Below are positions 35,031 to 47,770 of a stretch of DNA of 64,000 bases, in pieces (within the stretch, counting starts at the first letter, position 1; every line of letters starts with the position of its first letter). The position numbers and the translations under genes were made by a program. Location: the NCBI GenBank assembly GCA_038496675.1, contig CM076660.1, forward strand, positions 13,510,853 to 13,574,852, in the 5' to 3' direction. Under the pieces are notes generated by a model that was not told where the DNA came from, did no database searches, and was given only the letters and a program-made list of their open reading frames with translations. Origin of the DNA: Rachycentron canadum. Its lineage: Eukaryota > Chordata > Actinopteri > Carangiformes > Rachycentridae.

Positions 35031-38000
35031 TTAGGAACTCATTTTACTGTATGAAGAGGAAGCCTTTAGGGAGGATCGTGTCCCCTTCTTAGGTGAGGAG
35101 GGGGAGGATGGAGAGGAAGGAGGGGAGAGAGAGGAGGGAGAAGGGGAGGCAGAGGCAGGAGAGGAGTCAGGAGAAACTGAGCGTCGTCGGGTGGGACTGC
35201 TGCTGGGTGAGCCGCGGGGTGAAGAGTAGGGTGACAGGGCCTGGAGCATACGGCCACTCCGCTCCTGGATCACATGCTAAACAAGGACAGAGATAGAAGA
35301 CAGGTTTACTGTGTTGTTTTGTTGCAGTGGATCAGTGAATTATTTTGGGATTAAATGTTCTGTCACTTGTTTATTGTACTTGGTTTCACCCAGCCTCCCA
35401 AATTTATTTATACTTTTTCGTCATGTCCCACATTAACCACAGTGCCTTTTGTCAGAGCTCAAAAGATGGGTCAGAATTTTATTGTGTTGACGTATTTTGC
35501 TGCCTCGGGCTTTGGGGCCAAATTTTCCAGAAACCATGAAACCATGGATGAATTTGCATTTGTACCGGTGGCACCATGTGCTTATATTGCCTGTACAATG
35601 AATTACCACTGCTATAGGCCTGACTTTTCTGTCATTGGTATTGTTTTTTCATATAAGACTAGAGAGTCTTGCTTCAACTTAATAGGTTTGTAGAGAAGCA
35701 CTTCTTTGATATGTTGGAAATTTAACATAATGACCTAAACACTGAAGTTCAAAAGAATCCTTCAACATTTTTGGAAATTTGCTCATTATTTCCTGTTTTC
35801 TTTCAATGTTGCAGCTGGTTATCTTAGCTTAGCATTAAGAGAGAGGAAACAGGGGGAGACAAGTGGCATAGTTAACAAAATTCAGTACCCATCACCATGG
35901 CCCTCTGAAGCTCACTAATCATGTTACATGCCATTTGTTTGATTTGCACAAAAACCAACCTGTAAAAATAACAATTTGTGGATTTACAAAAGCATTGTGT
36001 ACTATTTCTTCACTGGGTCCTTGGCAAGACCTTAGGGACTGACAGATGAACTCAATTTGGAGATATTATGAGATATTCTATATCTGTCGTGGTCTGAGAG
36101 GGAATTTTCCTTGTGTACTGTGTCCTGTGGATTAATGTAAAAGAAAGAACGCACCCAGGCTCCATCAGGTCCAAAAAGCTCCAGGAAGTTGCCAATGAAT
36201 TCTCGTGACTTCTCTTCCCACTTGTGGATGAGGTCTTGGCTCTTCTCTTCCACTCTGTAGACAAAATGTTTGGACTTCTCCTCCACTGTACGAACTGTCT
36301 CTTTCATCTTGTCCACCTGGTTCTGGAGTATGTACTTTTTCTCCTGTCACAAAAACACACACCAGGTGACCATCAGTACGTTTGTAAGTGTTTCTAGATT
36401 GTGTTTAAAAACTTATTTTCAGTCAAATATTAATTATTTCTCTTACATTAATGAATCCAACATTCAGTTCTCTGGCTGTGTATCCTCTTTGCAGGTTGCG
36501 TCGAACATAGATGTCATAGTCTCGGACGATGCGAGTGATCAGATCAGATGTGGAGATGCCCTCTGTCCTCTGAGTGGCCACAAACATTCCTGACATGAAT
36601 AGACAAATAATTAAAGTATTCAAGTGATATGAGAAATGACAGAGCTTGAATTTATCATAAAGGGTTATATGTATCTTCACCTGCTTCCTTAATGTGCTTG
36701 TAAACATCCTCTGATCCAGCAGAGGTGTAAGGGATGTCATCATGGGCCACAAAGTCAATCTGTGAGTGCAACGTGACAGCGTTCAGACTGATATCTGCAC
36801 ACCACATATCTCAGCAGCTGCCTCTGTGTGACATGTAAAGAAGCTGTGTGTCCAGTGACTGCTTAAAATTTAACCTTGTGTTTCTTGAGGAACTCTGCAG
36901 TGAGAGTCCAGGGAGCGTCTCGCACCACCTCATCAACATAACGGCAGTGCCTCAGGGCTTCGTAACGCTCATCCTCTGTCATCACCGTGTAGCCCTTAAA
37001 CTTGTGGGTGAGTTCATCACTGCAGACTAGGGAAACAGGAATTTACATGTGATAACTTACTTAACATCCAAGACTTTAAACTGGAATTATAATAGAAGAT
37101 TTAGCCTAAAGATGGTTAAAATTCTGACTCTTTAAATGTCACTTTATTCTAGGATTAGGATTCATACTCAGGTAATACAGCTCTAGGTAAACAAAGGGTC
37201 TGTCTTTCCTTATGTCTTTTTACTGCAATTTGTTGAGAGGGGGTGTGACATTTATATCTTACCTCCTACTATGAGATAAGTGTTGGGGAACACATTTTTG
37301 GCCTGCATCAGGGCTCTAGCATGTCCCGAATGGAAAAGATCAAAGATCCCATCAGCATAGACTCGCACTGGACGATGAGCTACAACATAAGAAATATGAA
37401 ACCATGTTTTAACCCCATTGCAATTTATAGGGATGTACTAACATGTCATTTTGAAGCAGGTACTGATCACCCAACAAGGATCTTTCATTATGTTGTTAAT
37501 TTGTCAGTTGTATGGCGTGACATATTTCTGGAGAAAAGGATCATAATAATACCCTTAACAACTTTACTATCAGCCAAATAACTGCCAGTAAAATAATATT
37601 GTACTGATACTGAAATTACTTTTTATAGCTGATGTCAGCTGATACCAACACAACCCAAAGAAATTCTTTACATTTACATTAAATTAATTATCAAATGCAA
37701 ATAAAAACTAATAAGAGGTGTGACCTGGTGTGCCTCTCCGTGCTTGGGCAATGGTCAGCTTTTCATGGGGGGTCTCTGATTCATAACCTGTGGCCTTGGC
37801 AAAAAAAGCTGGCTCGCGCAGAGCCTGGACAGAGAGAGAGAGAGAAAAAAAAAAACATGTCAAATTCGATCAAATGGTGTGTTGTTGTTGTTGTTTTTAA
37901 TAAAATTCAATTCATCTGCTCTTTAAACTGCCACCATCCTGTTCATGGTTTCAGCTCACATTAGGTGCAGACTAATAATACAAACTGTCGTTATACAAAC

Positions 38001-38907
38001 AAACATATTCATACCTGTTTTCACACAAACAAGACAATTGTAAAGTTTCCCGTTTACCTGAACCGCATGTGTTTGGACTGGAAAGAAAAAGGATAGGGAA
38101 ACACAAGAGTATTCAAGTAGAAAATACTTCAGGAAATAATATATATCAGTCCTACTGCAGAATTTAAATAATAGAATATAAATTGTGCTGTTATAGATTT
38201 ATTTAGATAAAGCATAAGGTATTACAAATTTGTTGGGACTCCTCTCTAAACATCAGACATCAGACATTGTAAAAAAAAAGTTTATATTATCAAAACAAGA
38301 TAATCTTTGATTAATCTCATTAAACTGAAGTAATAAGCATCCTGATATGTCATGGACTTTGTATTGTGTGTAGTTACATATAGTATACACAGCTTTATCT
38401 GCTGTGTTGTAACATATACTTTGAACTTTGATTCTGCTCAAGCGCCTGGTGTTTCATGGGGTTAACTATAAGATTGTTAAATTTAATATCTTAAAATTAG
38501 TTTTAAAGTGCTCAGATTTCCACTGATTTCACACTTTACACATTTAAGAAGTAAACATGCAGGCATCAATGCATTGCTATGAGTCATTGCTACATTGTTC
38601 CATCCATCTAATCTGTTAACTCCACTCCCAGGCACAAGTGAAATAACCACAGTGAAAATTAATTCACAGTCTGTCACATAAGAATACAATGTAAGTCTGA
38701 CTGATGCACGTTCTCATTTACAGTTTTTAAATCATTTGCAGAAATGAAACAACCAGAATCTCCTCAATGGGTCTGTGCAACAACAAAAAAAGTGGCCATG
38801 TTTCACACTGACAGAAGAGGACTTACCCTGCGAGGGCCTCCTCTTTGGTTCTGCGGGGGCTGTTGTTGGTTGCCGTTGCTGCCTCTGCCCCGTCTTCTTC
38901 CCGCCAT
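35031..38907 (-). CDS. pcyt1b: Choline-phosphate cytidylyltransferase B
   Basis: Eight exons: 38907-38827, 37824-37725, 37379-37263, 37026-36875, 36759-36681, 36589-36447, 36343-36155, 35276-35031, giving 368 aa (human PCYT1B 369). The catalytic core has RPVRVYADGIFDLFHSGHAR with the nucleotidyl-transfer HxGH at residues 77-80 and RTEGISTS at 184-191. Residues 225-287 form the amphipathic lipid-sensing helix (repeated VEEKS) ending EFIGNFLELFGPDGAW. The tail is an SP-rich phosphorylated-type region (SPSSSPTRRRS). It converts phosphocholine and CTP to CDP-choline, the rate-limiting Kennedy-pathway step, and is activated on membrane binding. ELFGPDGAW and ERSGRMLQALSP match the B paralogue rather than A. 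The first exon encodes an Arg/Gly/Gln-rich start, MAGRRRGRGS. A 20-nt candidate exon at 38058-38077 would break this frame and was left out. Confidence 0.93.
38058..38077 (-). other. Candidate 20-nt microexon in pcyt1b intron 1
   Basis: Flanked by TTTCCAG and GTAAAC. With the exon-1 frame used in the model it causes a shift and a stop. Read from the other open frame of exon 1 it gives PKRRPSQVQTHAVQALREP, which resembles the PCYT1A N-terminus around KVQRCAVGLRQP. That alternative frame has no ATG within the visible exon, only a TTG after a stop, so it would need a different upstream exon. Uncertain. Confidence 0.3.
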
Positions 38908-39487
38908 CCTGGATCGTTCTGCTGCCTTGTCTATTAACAACACCACAGCACCTGCCTGCCACTCCTCTCAGCTGTTTCAACTAGTGCACATGGGTGATTT
39001 CTAAGTTGGCCTGTGATTTTAAGTCTACATCCTGCCTGATCCCGATGACGCAAAAATGTGGTGGGCAAAGTTCAAGCCACTCTGGTGAATGTATTCAGAG
39101 GTGAATATCGCACCAGCCATCAATACTGGGCTTGTGAGGACTTTCCCTTTCTTTATCTTATATCTCTGATGCTAATCTGTAATCTAAAGTTACAAGGGAA
39201 GTGAAGAATGTTCATGTTTTAAAATATAATAGCATTTGTACAATAGTGTCAATATTTTTGACACTACCTTCTACTTTGTGTGTTTTTCAGAGTCGTATTG
39301 ATCAAAAACAATCTCAGAAAATCATATTGTGCTCAATCTTGAACACAGTAAATACATTATGAAAAAAATACTTAATACTACAATGTAGTGAAAAAGTAGA
39401 CAAACCTTTAATGCACACTTTATTTGACTGCAAATGTAAAAACACAGTTATTATGAAACAAATCACATGCACACTGAGACATTCATA
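38908..39487. other. pcyt1b promoter flank
   Basis: No exon was recognised. It must hold the 5' UTR and promoter of pcyt1b on the minus strand. No strong TATA or CpG-rich block was noted. Confidence 0.4.
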
Positions 39488-40950
39488 TACAGTGCTGCTT
39501 GAAAGTATGTTCTTATTTTATCATCACCAGTTTTTATGTATGAAATGTCAGATATATGTTTATCAATTGTATGTACTTGTTTAGTGGGACTTGTTTAAGT
39601 AGCCCAAAAACTACATGAAACATGGAATTAGTGTACGTGCAAAAGTAAGTGAACCCCCAGCTGCATTGGTTCGGTCAAGCAGGTAACAGACTCAGGTGAA
39701 ACACATTTGGGTTCTGAATTAATCATTTAAACAGACCAATGAAATGAGACATCCTTGGGAAAGGGTTTGACCTGCACTAATTAAAAGAGAGAGGAAACCA
39801 ACCAAACCACTGTGGGCCCATTAAAATCAACAATGCCCAGAGCAAAGGAGATATCTGAGGACATGAAGAAGAGGGTAGTGACAGCCCATCAGTCTGGGGA
39901 GGGCTATAAGACCATCTCCAAAAGAGTCCAGCTCCATCCATCCACTGTAAGACAAATAATTTACAAATGGAGCATGACAGCAACTCTGCCTGGAAGTGGA
40001 CGCCCATCAAAACTATCACCCAGAAGCACTCGAAAAAAATTATAAATCAGGTAAACCCACATATCACCTCTAGAGAGTTGCAGACCTCTCTGGTAGCATC
40101 TGGGACAAATGTGCATGCGTCTACAGATGAAAATTAAAAAGCCATGACATTCGTGGGAGGGTTGCTATAGGATGCCTCTGCTCTCAAAAAAGAAAAAAGC
40201 TGCCCGTTTGCCAGAGAGCACTTGGACAAACCAGAGGCCTTCTGAAGTCCATTCTCTGGACAGACGAGTCCAAAAGAGAATTATTTGGTCACAATCAAAA
40301 CCAACATATTTGGAGAAAAGCCAACGCTGCATATGAAGAAAAGAACCTCCTCCCTACAGTGAAGCATGGTGGTGGAAATGTGAAGGTCTGGAGCTGCTTT
40401 TCTGCTTCTGGACCTGGATGACTTCATATTATCCAAGGAACCATGAATTCTCCAGCATATCGACAAATTCTTGACCAGAATCTCCTGCCATCAGTCAGGG
40501 AGTTGAAGCTGGGACGAAAATGGATTATGCAACAAAACAATGACCCAAAGCTTTCCAGCACAACTACAAATTCATACTCTGGATTGGTCCAGTCAAAGTC
40601 CGGACCTTAATCCAATGGAAATGTTGTGGCAAGACCTGAAGAAGTTGTTACATGCCAGATATCCCTCCAACCTCTCTCAACTGGCTGACGCCTGCAAGGA
40701 GGAGTGGGCAAAAATCCCCATAAGCAAATGCGAGAGACTGGTTAGTGGTTACAGAAGACATTTGGTTGAAGTAATGGCTGCAAAAGGAGGAGCCACGAGA
40801 TACTAATACAAGGGTTCACATACTCTAGTTTTCATTTTTTTGTGAAATAAACCACCTTTTGTTGAATTAAATAATGAAAATATCTTTGTGTGCGTGTCCA
40901 TTATTATAGACACACTGTTAGCAACATTTACTTAGATGTAAATAAATTCA
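39488..40950 (+). mobile_element. Inactive Tc1/mariner-like transposon
   Basis: A TA followed by CAGTGCTGCTTGAAAGTATG marks the left end. The transposase begins at about 39836 (MPRAKEISEDMKKRVV, helix-turn-helix HPSTVRQIIYKW, then GSGRPSKLS). It is broken by an indel in an A-run near 40035 that gives STRKKL and a stop, where relatives continue. Later frames keep the catalytic-core landmarks DESKRELFGH (near 40265) and SPDLNPMEMLWQDLKK (near 40595), ending GGATRY. No matching right inverted repeat was found, so the 3' end is decayed and the right boundary approximate. A 340-residue protein can no longer be made. Confidence 0.88.
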
Positions 40951-42105
40951 AAGTAAACAAGACCTTGTGCAAAGCTCATACGAATATCCAGTCAGGCAAA
41001 ATCAACATTAAAGAAAGGAAATGGGGGATTGAAATACTGAGATTAAGTCTTAGAATAGAAATTGTTTTACAGCTCCTTCCTCATATTGTTGGAGTTTTGA
41101 CTGACCTCAAGTGAGTAGGTCCTGACTAAAATTCAGGGGAATTTGGGGGTGGGGCCATTTCAGCAAACGTGAAATGACCCTAACATGTTTCACTTTCCTT
41201 CTTGTTTCTTCCACATGTACAAGAATGCCCTCAATAAACAGAGACTAGGTTATTTTACAGATTCAAGTCAAGTTCAATGGGAACACAGGAAACAGTCACC
41301 AAACCGGTTTGAGGACATAGGAACCAGGACTGACTTTACAGGAATTTTTCACCTGTGAACACAATGACCTGGAGCAAGAGGTGTGGCTATCCTTGTGAGA
41401 GCATGCAGGGTGGGAGTATTGCTTTGCTGTTCTTCCTCTCACTTCCTGATCTCTGAACGCTGCTCAAATATGTGGAGGGACAAACAAGGTGACAAACAAA
41501 GTGACAAACCTGTAATATTCTGGATCTTTGACAGACCTACCAGGAAATATTATCCTACTGCGAAGGTAAGATAAAACTCTTTCAGTGTCATTATTTGTCC
41601 AGATTAAATCTGAGGAAAATATTGTCCACATAGTAAACATGAGGCGTCTACTGTAGCACAAGTAAGTCACAGACAGATAATGTCTGAACAACACAGACTA
41701 TGATTTCTGTGGATTTTAGTTTCACTTATAGTCATAGTATCATTTGTTGAAATAAACAACAGCGAGTGGAACTAGACCAATGCAGCTTTTCAGTGGAATC
41801 AAAATAGTTTTTTACAACTTATTCATGACCATAGTTTTATTATATTGAAAGGTAGGTGGATGAGTAACTAACCTCTTTTCCTCTCCTCAGTCCAGCAACG
41901 TTGGCTGAGAATATAACCACCTGTTTGGAAAACATCTGTGGTGTTAGAACAAGCATTCACCTCGTAATGCTGTTGTGTTTGTGAACATGCGACTTGCTGT
42001 TAATTACATTATATATCAAATAATGTCTGACTGATGTATATTCATATCATGATCTGACTATGATACATCTATCTGTAGATTACTTGCCCATTGCTGGTGT
42101 AAAGC
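40951..42105. other. liph 5' flank, possible non-coding first exons
   Basis: No coding exon. Possible 5' UTR exons are suggested by a donor after CTACTGCGAAG at about 41567 (GTAAGA), an acceptor CTCTCCTCAG before about 41891, and an acceptor CTGTAG just before about 42079, which leads into the ATG exon. This is inference from splice motifs only. Confidence 0.35.
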
Positions 42106-42214
42106 ATGTTCCTGTGGCAATATCTGACACTGCTCCTGCTAACAGTTGTTCAGATATGCAAAGGTAAGAGCCAAAACACGACTGTCTGAAATGTATATGT
42201 ATGTAGCTACACAA

Positions 42215-42265
<51 letters not shown>

Positions 42266-45200
42266 CACTGTTGCCAGTAAGTGTATAACAGATGTCCTCC
42301 CAGGAAAGCAATGTTCAACTAATATTTGAAGAACTTAACTTTATTGGGAAAACCAACAAGCGTGAGCCATTGACCTTCCCTATGGTTTACAAAAAACCAA
42401 TGGCACTGTTTTGATCTAAACTCAGCTGATAGACTGTATATGTCCTGTGCACTATGCAATGTAATTTACTGTGTAACAGTTACAGGAAAGGCTGATGGCT
42501 TGTCTTAAACATTACCATGGTTTATTTTGTGGTGTTTTTTATGAGGAAAGGAACATTCAGCCAGAAACAACTACTATGGTTGATCGCAAGAGAACTATCA
42601 ATGTACACATCAATACCATTTCAGATAAAAATGATCTGGTGGTGAACACTTTCCTTGCTCAGCAGACTGTTTTTCTACCCATTTTCTAATTATATTGTTT
42701 GAATGAAGTAGCACATACCACAGTAGTTCTTGAGTGTCACTATTTTTACTTGGGGTTTTACAGACTATATTTAGTAATTTCTTGTTTTTTTTGACTATGT
42801 CTTCACTACAGCGTTCTTTGGTTTGTTATAACCACATCCTCTGTTTCTTTAAGGTTCTAGGACTGTATGTGTCAGTGAGTTTCCAAATAAATTGTCTGCA
42901 TTTAGCTGGTCCACTGATCAACAAACCATGACTGAGGTTACAAGTCAAATCCAGTGAAAGATTTCAGTGTTGCCTAACTTTTCCATGTGAACTTGTACAT
43001 GACATATTTCTTTCTTGTGGGCGAAGCTGTTAAACAGTTACTTACCCTGACTCATGTGGAAATTACGTAATTGATAAGAGCAGAAACTCATATATCATTA
43101 AATATTTAAAGGTTATGCAACCTGGAGCAAATCATATCAAAGCTGTTGTGTCACATTTATTCTTATTTAAAAACCCCTCTCTCTTTCTGCCTCCTTGTTT
43201 TTTCTCACCTTCATTCACCAGCTCAGCAGTGTGACGAGTTTAGTGATCTAAATTTCGGTCATGCATTCATTGGCACCAACACCAAAATTAGGTTGCTGCT
43301 GTACACCAGGGAAAATGGCACTTGTGGTACACTTGTGTCCCACACCAACATGTCTGCCCATCCCCAGTTCAAATTGTCCAGGCCTACCACCTTCATCATT
43401 CATGGGTATCGGCCCACAGGATCTCCACCAGTGTGGGTGGTCAACATCACGGAGCTGCTGCTGCACAGGAAAGACCTTAATGTCATAGTAGTGGACTGGA
43501 ACCATGGAGCAGCTAATGTAAACTATCTTAAGGCTGTTGAGAACACACGGAAGGCAGCAGCCAACCTCACTGCTTTCATTAAAATGATGCAGGTATGAGC
43601 TGTATATGAGCCTCTCTGTGGCCTTCACCATCACCAAAAGATCAACTGTTGTGTGTGACAAGACTAATGCCTGATCGTTTCAGGGACATGGTGCCTCTCT
43701 GAGCTCCATTCACTTGATTGGAGTCAGTCTCGGAGCTCATATATCAGGTTATATAGGTGCTAACCTGAATGGATCAATTGGAAGAATTACAGGTAAGAGT
43801 GGCACATGTTGGCACATAAATTCAGATCACTTTCACAATTTGTTTCAGAATTATTAAATCTGTCTGTGTGGAGATATTTTTAGAGAATTGTACAATTACA
43901 TTACTTAGATGAATAAAAGAAATACTGCACATATCACACAACCCATGGACACTAATGTTTTACAGTTTTACAGGCATTTAGTTGAAATGCTTACCAAGGA
44001 CATTTCATTATAATTGTGACACTCAAATGAGGTTTAATTCCTACACATGTAACATAACAGTAACTAATAACACAGAGTGACAACATCCTTTCCAACTTTG
44101 TCTTATGTTTCAGAGTATCAGAGTAAGGACTGGGTCATGGTTTGAGTCATTCTTTGTTTGGGTGAGAGTCAGCATTAAAAAGTCAACACAGTTTCATTGA
44201 CTCAGAATCAGCCAAGTTTAGGGTCAGATATCAGGTGCAAAGTATCAGGTGTAAAAACCCACAGGACGGGACAGAAAATAAACTGAAAGGTCTACTGATG
44301 TCTAATGATGTGATGTTTGCAGCTCTGGATCCTGCCGGCCCTCAGTTCACTGGCACTCCTCCAGACAATCGACTGGACTCCACAGACGCCCAGTTTGTGG
44401 ATGTCCTGCACACAGACATAGACGGTTAGTTCAGCTGAAATTCTGTATCATATATTATAATTGTTTTTTTTTTTTTTATTAATTTATACATGTCTAAAAC
44501 AAATGTTATACATATTCAAAATAATATGTTTTTTTTTCTTACACAAAAACATGCACTGTACTATGTATGTGTAAAATTATTGTATTTTTCATGTGCCAAC
44601 TGTGTGTTTACAGCACTGGGCTTCAGGGAACCTCTGGGTCACATTGATTTCTATGCAAATGGTGGTACAGACCAGCCTGGTTGTCCAACGACCATCTTTT
44701 CCGGTAAGGTCTTTAAAATCACTTTAAAAAACACTTTATGTAATAAGGACATGAACAATATGTTAATATCCCATTGTCTATCTTACCCCTGTGCAGGAGG
44801 AGCCTATTTTAAGTGCGACCACCAGAGATCAGTGTTGCTTTACCTTGAATCTTTAAATCAGAAGTGTGCCAACAAGGCTTTTCCCTGCTCATCATACAGT
44901 GAATTTCTGGACGGTAACTGCATGAGCTGTGACCAGTTTGGTGCTGTTGGATGTCCTGTCTTTGGTTAGTACTACTATGTGTCAGAAATAAGTACCATGC
45001 ATTGTTTCAGTGTTTTATACTTCAAATGTATGTCTTTAGCTGAACTGAAAACACATGTATTCATTTGCAAGGTAGCTATAGGCTTTAAACTGAAATGTTA
45101 TGAACACACTACTGAACAAAGAAGACCTCAAGGACACACTGATTCACTGAGTCCAGGGTACTCTATTGTAAGGCCTGTCATATGTATATACTTTGAATAG

Positions 45201-46768
45201 AATCCTTTATTTCTCCAGATGTTTGTTGTTAGACCTGATGCAGCTGTTTTATTTCTATGCAGGCTATGACATCACACGGTGGGAAAACATCCTGCTGAGG
45301 CTGGGCCATACAAAGACTTTCTTCACAACAAATGCGAAGTCTCCATTCTGCTGTAAGTAACAGAAAACTAATGATTCCTAATCAAAATTATCATTCATCA
45401 GAAAGAAACACAGCAGAGCCCCTCAATCTCAGTGTGGCCACTGCATCTCTGTCCTGCCAGCGAGTGGAGGCACCATGTCTTCTGCACTGTTAGAGCTGGA
45501 GTATGTAAATCATGTTTGAAGAAAGGGAAATCTGAATTTTAAGTATTTAAAAAAAAATGTGAAACATGCTAGTAGTCTGGAAACTGTTGCAGAAAAGCAA
45601 GTTAACCACTTTATGTTAAAACACACAAGTACAACACACTTGTCCTTCTATATGAAGACATATGAAGACAAAAAAACAAAACAAATCTTAAAACCAATGT
45701 CAACATATTCCCTTGTTCACAGTCATCCATCCTTTCCTTTATCCAGCTATTCAGAGAAAATAATGATCCAAATCAACGACTTAAAAGCTAAATAATCTAC
45801 TTTCTATATTTTGAGGATCAGTGCTGTTAGTTGCGGTTTGACATATATTCCGGTGTTTTAAAAGAAATGACTGCATTGTGCTGCTTGGATGAGTTGAGGA
45901 GATTTGACGCAGACAAACTCTTAACTATATAAAGCTGCACCTTCAAGAGCATTATGAAAAACAGGATGGACAAATGTGAAAACAACCTCCTCTTGTCACA
46001 CATGAATGAAGACCATAATAGAAGCGACTGAAATTTAAAACTTCATGTACTACATTTCAACCCTGAGCAGGATTTGAGCCAAAAAGTGACAAATCGTCTA
46101 ATCTTGGATAACGTCCTCTTTTATGAGAGTTCACCAGTTCTAACAGGAAATTTATTTTAATATCCAAAAGGTGAACATTTTTGAATAAAAATGTTAATGT
46201 CTTTTCTCAGTGTCAAGCTACAGGGTCGATGTGACGATATGGAACAGGGATGTTCAATGGGGTTACATTACTGTTAAACTTCATCACAATGGAACAGAAG
46301 CAGTGGCAACAATCAACCAGTAAGTTCCACTCAAAGTAGCCTTATTCTACTATGCTCTGTCTTTTTCCTGTCTGCTTTCTCTCGGTAATGTGTGTTTTTT
46401 TCTTGTTAGTAAATCCTTAAAGTTCCAGAAGTACAAAGAGACCAGGTTGTTTGCCCAGTTCGACAAAGATATTCAGTCAGTGGACAAGGTTTCTGTCAAA
46501 TTCTCCACTGGGAATGTATTCAAGCCCAAATATAAGCTCCGTGTTCTCCGAATCCGTCTCACACATCTGGAACGCAAAGAGAGGTAACATCTTTAGAAAT
46601 GGGACCTATTTGACCCATAATGTCATTCTCACTAATTTTTACCAGCTGTAGATTTACAGTAATGTGGACTTTGTGCCTTACAGGCCTCTGTGTCGATATG
46701 ACATCATTCTTGAGGAGAAGACTGAGGTCACCTTCAGACCCATTCCATGTGAAGGATCCAACTTCTGA
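42106..46768 (+). CDS. liph: Lipase H (membrane-associated phosphatidic acid-selective phospholipase A1)
   Basis: Ten exons: 42106-42163, 43222-43592, 43684-43792, 44323-44424, 44614-44703, 44797-44964, 45263-45352, 46211-46319, 46410-46583, 46684-46768. All phases fit and give 451 aa, the length of human LIPH. Residues 1-20 are a signal peptide (MFLWQYLTLLLLTVVQICKA). The alpha/beta-hydrolase domain has IIHGYRPTGSPPVW, the nucleophile Ser158 in GVSLG, Asp182 in LDPAGP and His252 in KCDHQRS, a complete triad. The C-terminal PLAT-like domain starts at SYRVDVTIWN. The lid between the two CxxC-type cysteines is short, as in the PA-selective subgroup. It hydrolyses phosphatidic acid to 2-acyl lysophosphatidic acid at the cell surface; LIPH loss in people causes hypotrichosis through LPA6. 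LIPI is the close alternative, but similarity to LIPH is stronger. Confidence 0.93.
42215..42264. repeat. (TA)n(CA)n microsatellite in liph intron 1
   Basis: About 10 TA units followed by about 15 CA units just after the first coding exon. Confidence 0.95.
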
Positions 46769-46857
46769 GGCCAAATCAGACCCTATGTCCGAGCCTTCAC
46801 CGCTCGTTCTGGAAGGTTCTGCTGACTCGCCAGTTCCACCAGGAATTACCATACAAC

Positions 46858-46863
46858 AATAAA
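46858..46863 (+). terminator. liph polyadenylation signal
   Basis: AATAAA lies 90 bp after the liph stop codon, giving a very short 3' UTR. Confidence 0.7.
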
Positions 46864-47770
46864 GACTGAAAAATAGCATATCAGTAACTTCTGAGCTGGC
46901 AGCCATATGTATACTGACACAATGTGAAGGTTTGTGATCTGGAAATTAGATGTGATATATCGCTGTATATGATGTTATATGTGTTACAAAAATATACATT
47001 TACTTTGCTTCACAGCTCTTTTTTTTTTTTTTTTACATAAAATGTCTAGATAGCCTATATGCTATATATTTATTTGTGAATTCCTCTTTTAATAAATAAA
47101 TTTTAAAAAAAAAACAGGTAAACAATGGCATCTTTAATGACATCATAATGCTCCCACACATCAGCAACCAATAAATTAACTGGCAGGTTAATCAATTTTC
47201 TACACAATTAAAAGGCAAACTGTTACCTTGGTTAAAAAATATATGCACCTAAAATATGCAAGAAGCTTAATGTTTGTGCCTCTACATCAGATTATTATAA
47301 ACAAATGTAGCTCAGCCCTCAGCTCTGCTAACTGTCGGCTCCCATCCTCCTCTCTGCCTGTGTCACTGCCACATGTTTCCTACACAGCTGGATAAAGGAA
47401 AATTATAAAAAACCAATTCAACAACGATGATCTTCAATACACATTCAGGCCCAGCAAAGGGTTCGCAAAGGAAACAGGAAAAATATTCATGAGAAACCTC
47501 CAAACAGCTGCAGAGAGATGGGTCAACTGATATTCCTCTTAGTGAGACTCTGGATCAAGAGGCTGTTGTTTTTTATTGCCTCCAGTCTGCTCCCACTGTG
47601 GCTCATCTTTACACTTTCAGCAATGGCTCAGTAAAAACATTCAGTCCTGTTGTGGGTAAAATTACCACAAAAAAAAATTTCATTAAAAATGATGACTTCA
47701 AATTCAGAAAAGTGTAATTTGGCCAATGAGTGTGCAATGAGACGTTTCTGTCGAATCAGAATGACTCCAC
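46864..47770. other. Convergent 3' flanks of liph and the SH3KBP1-like gene
   Basis: AT-rich with poly-A/T runs. A minus-strand AATAAA (plus TTTATT near 47068) could end the SH3KBP1-like transcript. No gene seen. Confidence 0.5.

Noticed and set aside
38732..38980. Frame starting KQLRGVAGRCCG as the pcyt1b N-terminus
   Set aside because: It has no ATG after an in-frame stop; the ATG at 38907 gives a full-length protein of the right size.
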